From assembly GCF_004015185.1 (NCBI RefSeq), contig NZ_CP025746.1, positions 4,543,776 through 4,607,775 on the forward strand: a DNA stretch of 64,000 bases, in the 5' to 3' direction. Numbering within the stretch: position 1 is the first letter of the stretch; every line of letters starts with the position of its first letter. Both the position numbers and the translations under genes were made by a program. This stretch comes from Clostridium manihotivorum. GTDB taxonomy: Bacteria > Bacillota > Clostridia > Clostridiales > Clostridiaceae. Below the pieces are notes generated by a model. The model was not told where the DNA came from, did not search any database, and worked only from the letters and a program-made list of their open reading frames with translations. Below are positions 26,812-34,498 of the stretch, piece by piece.

Positions 26812-26902
26812 TTCCTTTTTATTCTTTATAAAATATATGCATTTAAGCCATCTACACATAGTTATCAACAGCTTTATCTAAAATATTATTTTCTAAAGAA
26901 TA
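26812..26902 (+). repeat. repeat sub-block (family T associated)
   Basis: Pattern TTTTATTCTTTATAAAATATA, ATTTAAGC, then CAGCTTTATC and a block ending TTTTCTAAAGAATAAA. It matches 59705-59800, 40520-40605 and 63570-63655, two of which are the 3' part of family T copies. Confidence 0.65.
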
Positions 26903-27083
26903 AAAAAATACCGCCAAATGGCGGCAAGAACCTACGTAATGACCTTTTGGGTCATGTTTATATTATTCACTATTTATATTATTTTATACTTGCTTTTCAT
27001 AAATTTATTCTTTCCTACAAAAAAGACAAGTCTTTCACTATACTTTTAAGGCTTTATCCTTCATAGGAAATTTCTAAATAACA

Positions 27084-27118
27084 AAAAACAGCTGGAGCAC
27101 TTCTTACTTCAGCTGTTT
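27084..27118. terminator. bidirectional terminator-like hairpin
   Basis: Perfect 10-bp stem AAAACAGCTG/CAGCTGTTTT with a 15-nt loop; T-rich on both sides. It is the likely end of the HD-domain gene transcript, about 285 nt past its stop. Confidence 0.65.
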
Positions 27119-27402
27119 TCTCTACACCTAAATTTTTAGGGGGTAAAAATTTAAGATCTATCATGTTTATATATTAAAGCATAAGTTTATAGTTTTTATG
27201 TAATAAATATGTTTTATTTATGTGAATAGCCATATAAAAGAGCCACCCACATTTTTTTAATACATTCTAATATACTAGTTTCAACTAATATGTCTAACCT
27301 ATTAAGCCCATATTCTAGTTGAGTATCCACTAAAGATAATGAAAGAAAAATTGAACTTGCTACTTTAGCTTATTGGATAGGTGCTTGTATCAGTACTCAC
27401 AT

Positions 27403-28017
27403 TTAACATCTTCTTTTAATAGCTTCAACATCAATACCGCCATTATTCAGCTTCTCTTCAGCCTGCTGTAGAATCAATTCCTTTAATTCCATGAGTGATG
27501 GTTCAAAATCTACATGTTTATCAAGCATATAGCACATATCATATTCTATATCTATCCAAGTTGATAACTCAGCTTCATTATGCTGCACCTGTGCTTCTAA
27601 CTTATCTAGTCCATTGGCAACTTTAGCTTCATAGCTCTCCTTCCCTTCAAACTCCATCCATAAGTCGTAAACATCAGGACCTAGTGCTGTTCCTAGCATA
27701 TCTCTTATTCTTTCTATTGCCATTAACTCATTTTCATGCTTCAGCCTCTTTACTTCTTCATTATTCATAGTATCAAAAGCAGGTATATCACCAGCCTCTG
27801 CTTCTACAAGATCATGTATAATAATCATTTTCAGAAGTTTTTCTGTATCTACTGGCTTGGATAAGTATTTTTCAATCAGCATTGCCATAAGGGACACTCT
27901 CCAAGTATGCTCTGCCACACTTTCTTGCCTTCCGTTTGACAAAAAACTATGCCTTAATTCATATTTTAACTTTTCCGATAGATTAATAACCTTTAATATT
28001 CCCTTTAATTCATCCAC
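27403..28017 (-). CDS. HD-domain phosphohydrolase (YfbR/HDDC2-like 5'-nucleotidase)
   Basis: 204 aa. Metal-binding HD motif set: H37 in VAEHTWRVS, HD at 68-69 in IIHDLVEAEAGDIP, and D138 in LDKLEAQ. The order and spacing match the small YfbR/HDDC2 branch, which includes 5'-deoxynucleotidases. The exact substrate cannot be told from sequence. GTG start with AAGGTGAT upstream; cytosolic; transcribed alone. Confidence 0.85.
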   Translation of the reverse strand: MDELKGILKVINLSEKLKYELRHSFLSNGRQESVAEHTWRVSLMAMLIEKYLSKPVDTEKLLKMIIIHDLVEAEAGDIPAFDTMNNEEVKRLKHENELMAIERIRDMLGTALGPDVYDLWMEFEGKESYEAKVANGLDKLEAQVQHNEAELSTWIDIEYDMCYMLDKHVDFEPSLMELKELILQQAEEKLNNGGIDVEAIKRRC

Positions 28018-28167
28018 TCTTCATCACCTTGTCCACTTTCTTCAGTTAATAATTTTTCTAAATACTGTTTATAATACTAACACTTATTTATTAACTTACA
28101 AATCTCTAAATGTCAATATCCTATAAGAAGACTTAATGTGGTTAAATAACCTTATACTATGTTTATT

Positions 28168-28857
28168 TTATATATTCTCTAAGCCATATACCAATACAGC
28201 TAAAGCACATAGTATTGAGAATATTAAACCTAGAGCCGGATTGATGCTGCTAATTACCGCTGATATTAATTTATCGTCAAATATCATTTTTACTGCAGTG
28301 TAAACTAACAGTGCTGCACAAAGATAAATTATAATTGGGAACCGTCCCATCATATCAGCGATAAATTCGCTTCCCCAAAATATAATCGGCATACATACCA
28401 TAAGTCCAAATACCACAAGCCCCATCTGCTGCCCTGTAATTTGCCCTGTATCTGTCATAGCAATTGCTACTATAGCTAGCACATTGTCAAGACTCATGCT
28501 GATATCTGCAACAGTTATTGATACTATTGCCTTAAAGAAACCACCAGTTTGTCTACTTTTTCCCTTCAAGCCTTCATGTTGCTCTTGGAGCATATTAAAG
28601 GTTATATATAAGAGTAAAATTGCACCTATTATATTTATATGTAACCATTCTAAGGTGTATAGATAGCCAATAATACCTACGAAAAATATTCTAAGAAAAA
28701 ATGCTACACATACCCCCACAATGTTTGCTAGCTTGGCCTTTTTTTGCGGCAAATCTTTTATTGCCAGGGCAATTACTCCTACATTATCGCCAGATAAAAC
28801 CAAATTAATAATGAAGATCTGTATTCCCTTTGATATGAGTTCAGAAAATGTGTACAT
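28168..28857 (-). CDS. TerC/YjbE-family integral membrane protein
   Basis: 229 aa from the ATG at 28857 (GGAGG upstream; a second ATG one codon earlier is also possible). About seven membrane helices. The paired acidic motifs NLVLSGDNVGVIALA and DISMSLDNVLAIVA are the hallmark of the TerC superfamily, whose YjbE/MeeF-type members export manganese. No yybP-ykoY manganese riboswitch was seen in the roughly 100-nt upstream gap, so regulation is unclear. Confidence 0.85.
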   Translation of the reverse strand: MYTFSELISKGIQIFIINLVLSGDNVGVIALAIKDLPQKKAKLANIVGVCVAFFLRIFFVGIIGYLYTLEWLHINIIGAILLLYITFNMLQEQHEGLKGKSRQTGGFFKAIVSITVADISMSLDNVLAIVAIAMTDTGQITGQQMGLVVFGLMVCMPIIFWGSEFIADMMGRFPIIIYLCAALLVYTAVKMIFDDKLISAVISSINPALGLIFSILCALAVLVYGLENI

Positions 28858-28962
28858 CATAACCTCCAACCTTTAACAATATATAAGAAAGATAAATATT
28901 GTTTTCTTTAAATATACGCATAAGGCTTTTCTAAATATGCTATGAAATACACCTGTTTTATA

Positions 28963-30669
28963 TTAATTTTCAGTACTAATAAAGCTACCTTTTGATTTTT
29001 TTCTGAATTTGCCAAACATAACTTTAATAACATATACAAAAAGTACTATATTTAACATTGAGACAAATATACCTAAAGGCTCACTTCCTCCTCTTCTTTC
29101 ATTTCCTCCTAAGAAGTTAAATAAAATCAAATGAGTATTTAAATATACAGTAATGCTATACCCTAAAGCTATTAAAAGCATCCTCTTATCTCTAAATTGG
29201 ATAAAGGCGAATATTGAAAGAATTATAGCTGGGAACAAATATCTCTCATGCATTCCCACTGAAAAAGTAAATACGCCAGCTATCTGTATCAAAGCTGCAA
29301 CAAAAACATATTTTGATTCTCTTCCCTTATAGTATATATACCACGATAGCAATGTTGTCAGTACTATAAATAGCATTCCCCAGGTATGATAGTTCATAAA
29401 TAGGAAGGTTGAGCTATCCTTCACGTAGTTTGCTCCCATTAGGTAAAAGAAATTAAATGCACTTACTGTTGCATAAGGATATTCAGATACAGTACTTGAA
29501 TAAAGTTTAAAGATCCAAGTTATATCTCTGCCTGAAGTAAAAGGTGTTATTATTATTAGAGCTGTAACTATAGCCACGACTAATGAAACGGCAAAGTTTC
29601 TTATTTTCTTTTGCCTTACAAGCTCAAAGAAAAGCACTGGAAGAAAAATAATACCCTGAGGCTTCATAAGTACAGCTGCGGTAAATACCAAAGAAGACAT
29701 AACTAGCTTGTTCTCTGACAATAAATAAAGTGCTATTACTATGATTAATGCAAATAAAGAGTCTACTTGTCCCCATACAGTAGAATTTATAAATACTGCA
29801 GGGTTAAATAGGTATATTATTGATACAATCAAACCTATCTCACTACTTATATACTTTTTGGATACCCTAAATATGAGATATGATGAAATAACATCAGCTA
29901 TTATTGATGGCAGTTTTAAAAGCAATACATAGTACTTATTCAATACTGTTATCTTAGCTAAATTGCCTATGACATATAGTACATACATATAAAGAGGAGG
30001 ATAGTCACTCATCCTAGTATTTGTATAGAAGTTAGTTAAGCTTGATGAAACAGATTGTGCCCAACCTTTAAATATGTTCATATCATTGTGTCCATATATT
30101 AAAAGTGCCAATGTAATTCTCAATAGAAGTCCTATGCCTAAAAATGATAATATTAGTATTTTTTCATTTTTAGGATTTATTAAAGCTTTCTTTCTTATTA
30201 AATAACAATAAAAACCAATAGCAACACATATAAAAACACCAGCATATGCATATAGGTATTTTGAATACCCTGTCCCCTCACTATTTTGACCCATTCTCAT
30301 AAAATTTCCATTAGGTCTTTCTTGTCCTTGAGGATTGTTCTGCATACTGCTGTCAGATGAGCTTTGCATGCTACTATCATTTGTTGAATTAGAACTGGAA
30401 CCGCTGCCATCAACTTGGTTATTATCAGAACTTTTATCATTCTGCCCAAAGTTTTGATTGCTATTTCCTCCCTCCTGCAATGCATTAGGTGGATTGCCCA
30501 TATTACCACCACCTTGGCTTCCACCTCTATAGTTCATACCAAAACCAGCATTCTGATTATTGGTATTATTATAATTAATAACGGTATACCCACATACAAA
30601 TATTGAAAATATAAGTGCTATAGCTAAAATAATCTTAATTATACTCTCCTTGTAAAATCTCACAATCAC
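28963..30669 (-). CDS. GT-C type membrane glycosyltransferase with a low-complexity insertion
   Basis: 568 aa with about 11-12 membrane helices. Motifs typical of GT-C mannosyl/glucosyltransferase-like proteins: SDYPPLYMYVLY, FINSTVWGQVDSLFA, LMKPQGIIFLPV and GMHERYLFP. Between the first helix (about 11-31) and the second (about 138-158) lies a roughly 105-residue stretch made almost only of N, Q, G, S, D and M, predicted extracellular. The likely role is transfer of a sugar from a lipid carrier to a surface polymer; donor and acceptor are unknown. GTG start, with a second GTG two codons later also possible. Confidence 0.8.
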   Translation of the reverse strand: MIVRFYKESIIKIILAIALIFSIFVCGYTVINYNNTNNQNAGFGMNYRGGSQGGGNMGNPPNALQEGGNSNQNFGQNDKSSDNNQVDGSGSSSNSTNDSSMQSSSDSSMQNNPQGQERPNGNFMRMGQNSEGTGYSKYLYAYAGVFICVAIGFYCYLIRKKALINPKNEKILILSFLGIGLLLRITLALLIYGHNDMNIFKGWAQSVSSSLTNFYTNTRMSDYPPLYMYVLYVIGNLAKITVLNKYYVLLLKLPSIIADVISSYLIFRVSKKYISSEIGLIVSIIYLFNPAVFINSTVWGQVDSLFALIIVIALYLLSENKLVMSSLVFTAAVLMKPQGIIFLPVLFFELVRQKKIRNFAVSLVVAIVTALIIITPFTSGRDITWIFKLYSSTVSEYPYATVSAFNFFYLMGANYVKDSSTFLFMNYHTWGMLFIVLTTLLSWYIYYKGRESKYVFVAALIQIAGVFTFSVGMHERYLFPAIILSIFAFIQFRDKRMLLIALGYSITVYLNTHLILFNFLGGNERRGGSEPLGIFVSMLNIVLFVYVIKVMFGKFRKKSKGSFISTEN

Positions 30670-30967
30670 ACATCCTCTCTAATAAAATATAATACTAATA
30701 AATTAACTCTTTATGTCAGCTCATTGAACCATATGATTACTGACAACTTAATTTCAACTGGTACTCTAACAGAGCCTAAAATTAAACTTGCCTTTTAGTT
30801 ATTGCGACTATAAGCTTTGTTAGGTACTTATAATAAATCTATTTACAATATAGATTTTAATTAATAAATGTTGAACCAGTATCAAATTATAATGTGAAGT
30901 TTATGTGATAAGAAAATGTAAAAAAGCAGTAAAGGCTAATATATATATTAATCCTCCACTGCTTATA
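30670..30967. other. intergenic stretch with a MITE-like fragment
   Basis: Holds fragment P4 of the MITE-like repeat (30712-30777). No gene or clear terminator was seen in the rest. Confidence 0.55.
30712..30777. repeat. MITE-like palindromic repeat, copy P4 (right half)
   Basis: Reads TGACAACTTAATTTCAAC, GGTACT and AACAGAGCCT, matching the right arm and end of P2. The left half is absent. Confidence 0.7.
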
Positions 30968-31864
30968 TCAAAGTATTATTCTATTTCTTCCTGCATTTTT
31001 CGCATCGTAAAGCTTTTGGTCAGCGCATTTTAAAAACTGTTCTACGGTTATCTCTTTATCAGAGGTTGTACATATTCCAAAAGATGCTGTTATCTTTATG
31101 TTTTCTCCATTAAGCACAAAGTTTTTCTTCTCTATATTTGTCTTCATTCTTTCTGCTATAACTAGAGCAGCTTCTGCAGCTGCACCTGGAACACAAACTA
31201 GGAATTCCTCACCACCATATCTGCCTATCCAGTCTCTTTTATTTCTTATACAACTTTTTAGACTGTATGCGAACTCCCTTAAAACTTCATCTCCTGCTAC
31301 ATGTCCAAATTGGTCATTTACATTTTTAAAGTGATCTACATCCACCATTATTATGGATATAGGTTGTTTACTTTTATAGCATATATTCATATCTATAGGT
31401 AGCCTTTCATCTATAAACCTTCTGTTTGCAATCTCTGTCAAAGAATCCTTTATAGTGAGCTGCTTCATATCCTGAATTATATTATTAACCGTACAACCTT
31501 TGCCATCGAAACTATGTCCGTAAAAAAGAGTATCTGTAACCTCTTTTATCAACTCAACAATTAAGGTTTTATCCTCTAACTCCATTGGCATTACAGTAAT
31601 TAAATAGGATTTATCATCTGAATTTTCTAGCTTCATGTATGTTTTATTATCTTTTAAGGCTCTTAAGGAAATACAATTTTTACATATCTGCTCATTCCCT
31701 ATTTTGCTGAAGCAAGATCTGCCTTTTTCTATAAGCTTCCCTTCATCATACATTAGGACCTTTTTTGTTACCGGATCTACTATTCTTATAACATCATATA
31801 GTTTCTTAAGAATATCAATATTATCTCTAATAAGCTCTAAGTTTAACTCATCACCTATATTCAT
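30968..31864 (-). CDS. diguanylate cyclase with N-terminal cysteine-containing sensor
   Basis: 298 aa, no membrane segment. Residues 1 to about 115 form a PAS-like region with CFSKIGNEQICKNCIS, a Cys-x(8)-Cys-x2-Cys cluster that could bind a metal or sense redox state. The GGDEF domain (about 135-298) has RYGGEEF, so cyclase activity is expected. The usual RxxD inhibitory site is not in register (RNKRD). ATG start with a weak GGATG upstream. It neighbours the PAS-GGDEF-EAL gene. Confidence 0.88.
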   Translation of the reverse strand: MNIGDELNLELIRDNIDILKKLYDVIRIVDPVTKKVLMYDEGKLIEKGRSCFSKIGNEQICKNCISLRALKDNKTYMKLENSDDKSYLITVMPMELEDKTLIVELIKEVTDTLFYGHSFDGKGCTVNNIIQDMKQLTIKDSLTEIANRRFIDERLPIDMNICYKSKQPISIIMVDVDHFKNVNDQFGHVAGDEVLREFAYSLKSCIRNKRDWIGRYGGEEFLVCVPGAAAEAALVIAERMKTNIEKKNFVLNGENIKITASFGICTTSDKEITVEQFLKCADQKLYDAKNAGRNRIIL

Positions 31865-31904
31865 CTAACGAAATCACATCCATTCATCTTATGGCTTTAT
31901 AAAA

Positions 31905-32036
31905 AGACTATGTTTAATAATATTGTTGAAATTAAGTGGTCATGAAGGAGATGCTATATGAGCGAGCAATTAGTGCAAGCTCATCTAAGCATCGGATGAC
32001 TGACCACTTAATTTCAACATGGTACTTTAACAGAGG
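31905..32036. repeat. MITE-like palindromic repeat, copy P2
   Basis: Most perfect copy. A 19-bp exact inverted repeat (31924-31942 and 32001-32019) extends outward imperfectly to ends AGACTATGTT and AACAGAGGCT. The 58-nt centre can fold into two small hairpins, so the whole resembles a three-way junction. It sits between the two cyclic di-GMP genes and runs to within 1 nt of the EAL gene stop codon. Confidence 0.88.
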
Positions 32037-34142
32037 CTAAAACGAATCCTGTTTCATTGTAAAATAGCTTTCAACTTCCTTACTTTCTACTGGCCTACTA
32101 AACAAATAACCTTGCGCATAATCACAATGATTCTTTTTAAGAAAGTTAAGCTGTTTAATCGTTTCTACTCCTTCTGCCACTAGTTTTAATTCTAATCTAT
32201 TTATAAGCTTAATAACGTAATGTATAATTGGCTCTTCTTCAATATTTGTTGTGGTCTTTATGAAACCTCTATCTAATTTAACAACATCAATTGGTAACTT
32301 TTTCAGATATGTCAGAGACGAATACCCTGTTCCAAAATCATCTAGGGCAATCTTTATCCCTGTTTTCTTTATCTGCTTTAAGTTATTTATAGCTAAATCT
32401 AAGTCTTCCATAAAGGCTGTTTCAGTAACCTCAAATTGTACATCATCGTAATTACAAGTAATCTCTTCTGTAAGATTCTTTATGTAACCTATAAACCCTT
32501 CGTTAACTACAGCTTTTCCAGAAATATTTACGGACATCTTAATATTATCATACCCTTTTTCTTCCCATTGCTTCTTCTGAATAAGTGCAGTTTTTAAAAC
32601 CCATTTTTCTATATCGTAAATAAGTCCAGCTTCTTCGGCTAAAGGAATAAAATCAATAGGAGGGATCATTCCTTTTTCTGGGTGGTACCATCTTATAAGT
32701 GCCTCAACTCCGTTCACTTGACTATCATACAAATTTATTATTGGTTGATAATACAAGATAAATTGCTCATTGTCAATAGCTCGTCTTAAATCATTAACTA
32801 ATTTTACTTGATTCAAATTCAATTCTTCCATCTCTGAATTATAAAAACAGTAATCATCTTTCATATTCTTTTTTACATAATACATGGCCATATCAGCATT
32901 TTTCATAAGCACTGATAAAGTTTCTCCATGGCCTGGATATAATGCAATTCCTGCACTAAAAGATATAAAGAATTCTTGCCCCTCTATCACCCATGGTTTT
33001 CTTAAGCATTGGATTAATTCCTTAACCTTACTCACCACTTGTTTCTTATCCTCTATATCGACAAAAACTATTGCAAATTCATCTCCACCAAGCCTTGCTA
33101 TAATATTAGGCTGCTTAATTTTTTCTTTTAGTATTGTGGCTACATCTTTTAGCAGTTTATCTCCACACAAATGCCCCATTGTATCATTTATATTTTTAAA
33201 ATTATCTATATCCATATAAACTAAAGCGAATCTTCTTTTATCCTCATTTGCTTCTTTTATTAGCTTTTCCAAACTGTCCTCAAGTAAAAATCTATTTGGC
33301 AGCTCTGTCAACATATCATAATACGCCATTGAATTCAACTTTTCGTTCATTTCTACATAAGTTGTTATATCCGCAAAGGAACCAGCTACTCTTATAACCT
33401 TACCCTCAGAATTTCTAATGCTCTTCCCTTTACTTAGCATCCATTTGTAACTACCGTCCTTGCATCTCATTTTAAATGTACTTTCATAGGCTGTATCACC
33501 TGACATAACATAATCGTTTATTCTACTTAAAGCCTGGGCCTTCGTATCTGGATGCAATAGTCTTATCCAATCTCTGATATCATTTTTAAGCTCATGGTCT
33601 TCAAACCCCAAATATTTTCTACACTTAGCTGAAAAATACCACTGATCATTTTCAACATCCCAATCCCATATACCACAGTCTGCACCTTCAACGGCTAGCT
33701 CATATCTCTGCTCACTGGTTTCAAGTGCATTACGATGCTTTTCCGATTCTATAAATTGCTCCTTTAAATCCTCTTGCAAAGCTACAAGTTCTTCATTTGC
33801 TGAACTCATAATTTCGTAGTTATCATGTATTTTTTCTAAAGCTCTCTTAAAAAGAGTAAGCTTAGTAAAAATAAGCGAATAAACTATTATCATGGTTATA
33901 GATACATAAAGCCACCCCTTAAACATAGCCAAAGTTTTAAAGGTATTTACATCCTTAGCAACCAAACTTAGAATCTCATCAGATGCTATTACCCATAACA
34001 CTCCTACAATTCCATATATTAGCGTTATTTTTAATGCTTCCTTAGCCGGTTTAATATCGTAATCATACTTCAAATAATCAAGGAGTTTATCCTCATCTAT
34101 AGTATTCGGTTTTAATAATTTACTTAAAAAGTTTAACAACAT
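32037..34142 (-). CDS. PAS-GGDEF-EAL cyclic di-GMP signalling protein
   Basis: 701 aa. Two membrane helices (about 37-57 and 72-95), a coiled segment, and a PAS/PAC domain (about 143-260, DCGIWDWDVEND through VAGSFADIT). The GGDEF domain (about 275-430) has RLGGDEF, and the EAL domain (about 445-695) has VEALIRW, NISGK, ETAF, DDFGTGYSSL and QGYLFSRP. Both catalytic motifs are intact, so it could make or break cyclic di-GMP. The start is ATG, with GGGTTGGGA upstream. Confidence 0.93.
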   Translation of the reverse strand: MLLNFLSKLLKPNTIDEDKLLDYLKYDYDIKPAKEALKITLIYGIVGVLWVIASDEILSLVAKDVNTFKTLAMFKGWLYVSITMIIVYSLIFTKLTLFKRALEKIHDNYEIMSSANEELVALQEDLKEQFIESEKHRNALETSEQRYELAVEGADCGIWDWDVENDQWYFSAKCRKYLGFEDHELKNDIRDWIRLLHPDTKAQALSRINDYVMSGDTAYESTFKMRCKDGSYKWMLSKGKSIRNSEGKVIRVAGSFADITTYVEMNEKLNSMAYYDMLTELPNRFLLEDSLEKLIKEANEDKRRFALVYMDIDNFKNINDTMGHLCGDKLLKDVATILKEKIKQPNIIARLGGDEFAIVFVDIEDKKQVVSKVKELIQCLRKPWVIEGQEFFISFSAGIALYPGHGETLSVLMKNADMAMYYVKKNMKDDYCFYNSEMEELNLNQVKLVNDLRRAIDNEQFILYYQPIINLYDSQVNGVEALIRWYHPEKGMIPPIDFIPLAEEAGLIYDIEKWVLKTALIQKKQWEEKGYDNIKMSVNISGKAVVNEGFIGYIKNLTEEITCNYDDVQFEVTETAFMEDLDLAINNLKQIKKTGIKIALDDFGTGYSSLTYLKKLPIDVVKLDRGFIKTTTNIEEEPIIHYVIKLINRLELKLVAEGVETIKQLNFLKKNHCDYAQGYLFSRPVESKEVESYFTMKQDSF

Positions 34143-34498
34143 ATCCCAACCCTCTTATTTAAATAATACGCATACAGATTTACATTTCAATTAGCTATAT
34201 CTTAGGTACTTCACACATCAAAACTATACCAACTTTATCCATATTATTTTCAACATGATATTATCTTTATCTAATACTTATATTATCGACTTATAAGCCT
34301 GCTTCTTTATGTTTTTATAGCTAAAAGCAGAACTCTTTAATAACATTCCCCCTATTAAGTATTCGCCTTTATATTTAGTAGCTATAAATTAACAAAGTGC
34401 AAATCTTCTTATTATAAAAGATTTGCACTTATAGGTATTACTACTTATATTCTCATATTAAATATACTAAGTTACACCCGAAAAATACACTGAAGCTT
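34143..34498. other. intergenic stretch with one terminator-like hairpin
   Basis: The only structure seen is a perfect 13-bp inverted repeat AAGTGCAAATCTT at 34395-34407 with 34418-34430, probably the 3' end of the alpha-galactosidase transcript. The T-run after it is weak. Confidence 0.6.
34395..34430 (-). terminator. terminator-like hairpin after the alpha-galactosidase gene
   Basis: Perfect 13-bp stem with a 10-nt loop about 70 nt past the stop codon; the following minus-strand bases are TTGTTAATTT. Confidence 0.55.

Larger units (their letters stand above)
26380..27402. other. roughly 1 kb non-coding stretch with repeats and hairpins
   Basis: Contains MITE-like fragment P3 (26591-26670), a copy of the ATTCTTT/TTTATC sub-block (26812-26902), hairpins CCGCC/GGCGG (26911-26924) and ATGACC/GGTCAT (26939-26955), and a terminator at 27084-27118. 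A 62-codon plus-strand frame at 26693-26881 overlaps the repeat and lacks a ribosome binding site, so it is not called. Confidence 0.6.

Noticed and set aside
26693..26881. 62-codon plus-strand frame with hydrophobic residues
   Set aside because: No ribosome binding site, and its 3' half lies in the repeat sub-block shared with 59705-59800 and 40520-40605.
28858..28962. Manganese (yybP-ykoY) riboswitch before the TerC-like gene
   Set aside because: The gap is about 105 nt of AT-rich DNA without the conserved aptamer loops.
21074..32036. Palindromic repeats as a CRISPR array
   Set aside because: Copies are kilobases apart, about 130 bp long and not separated by regular spacers; no cas genes are present.
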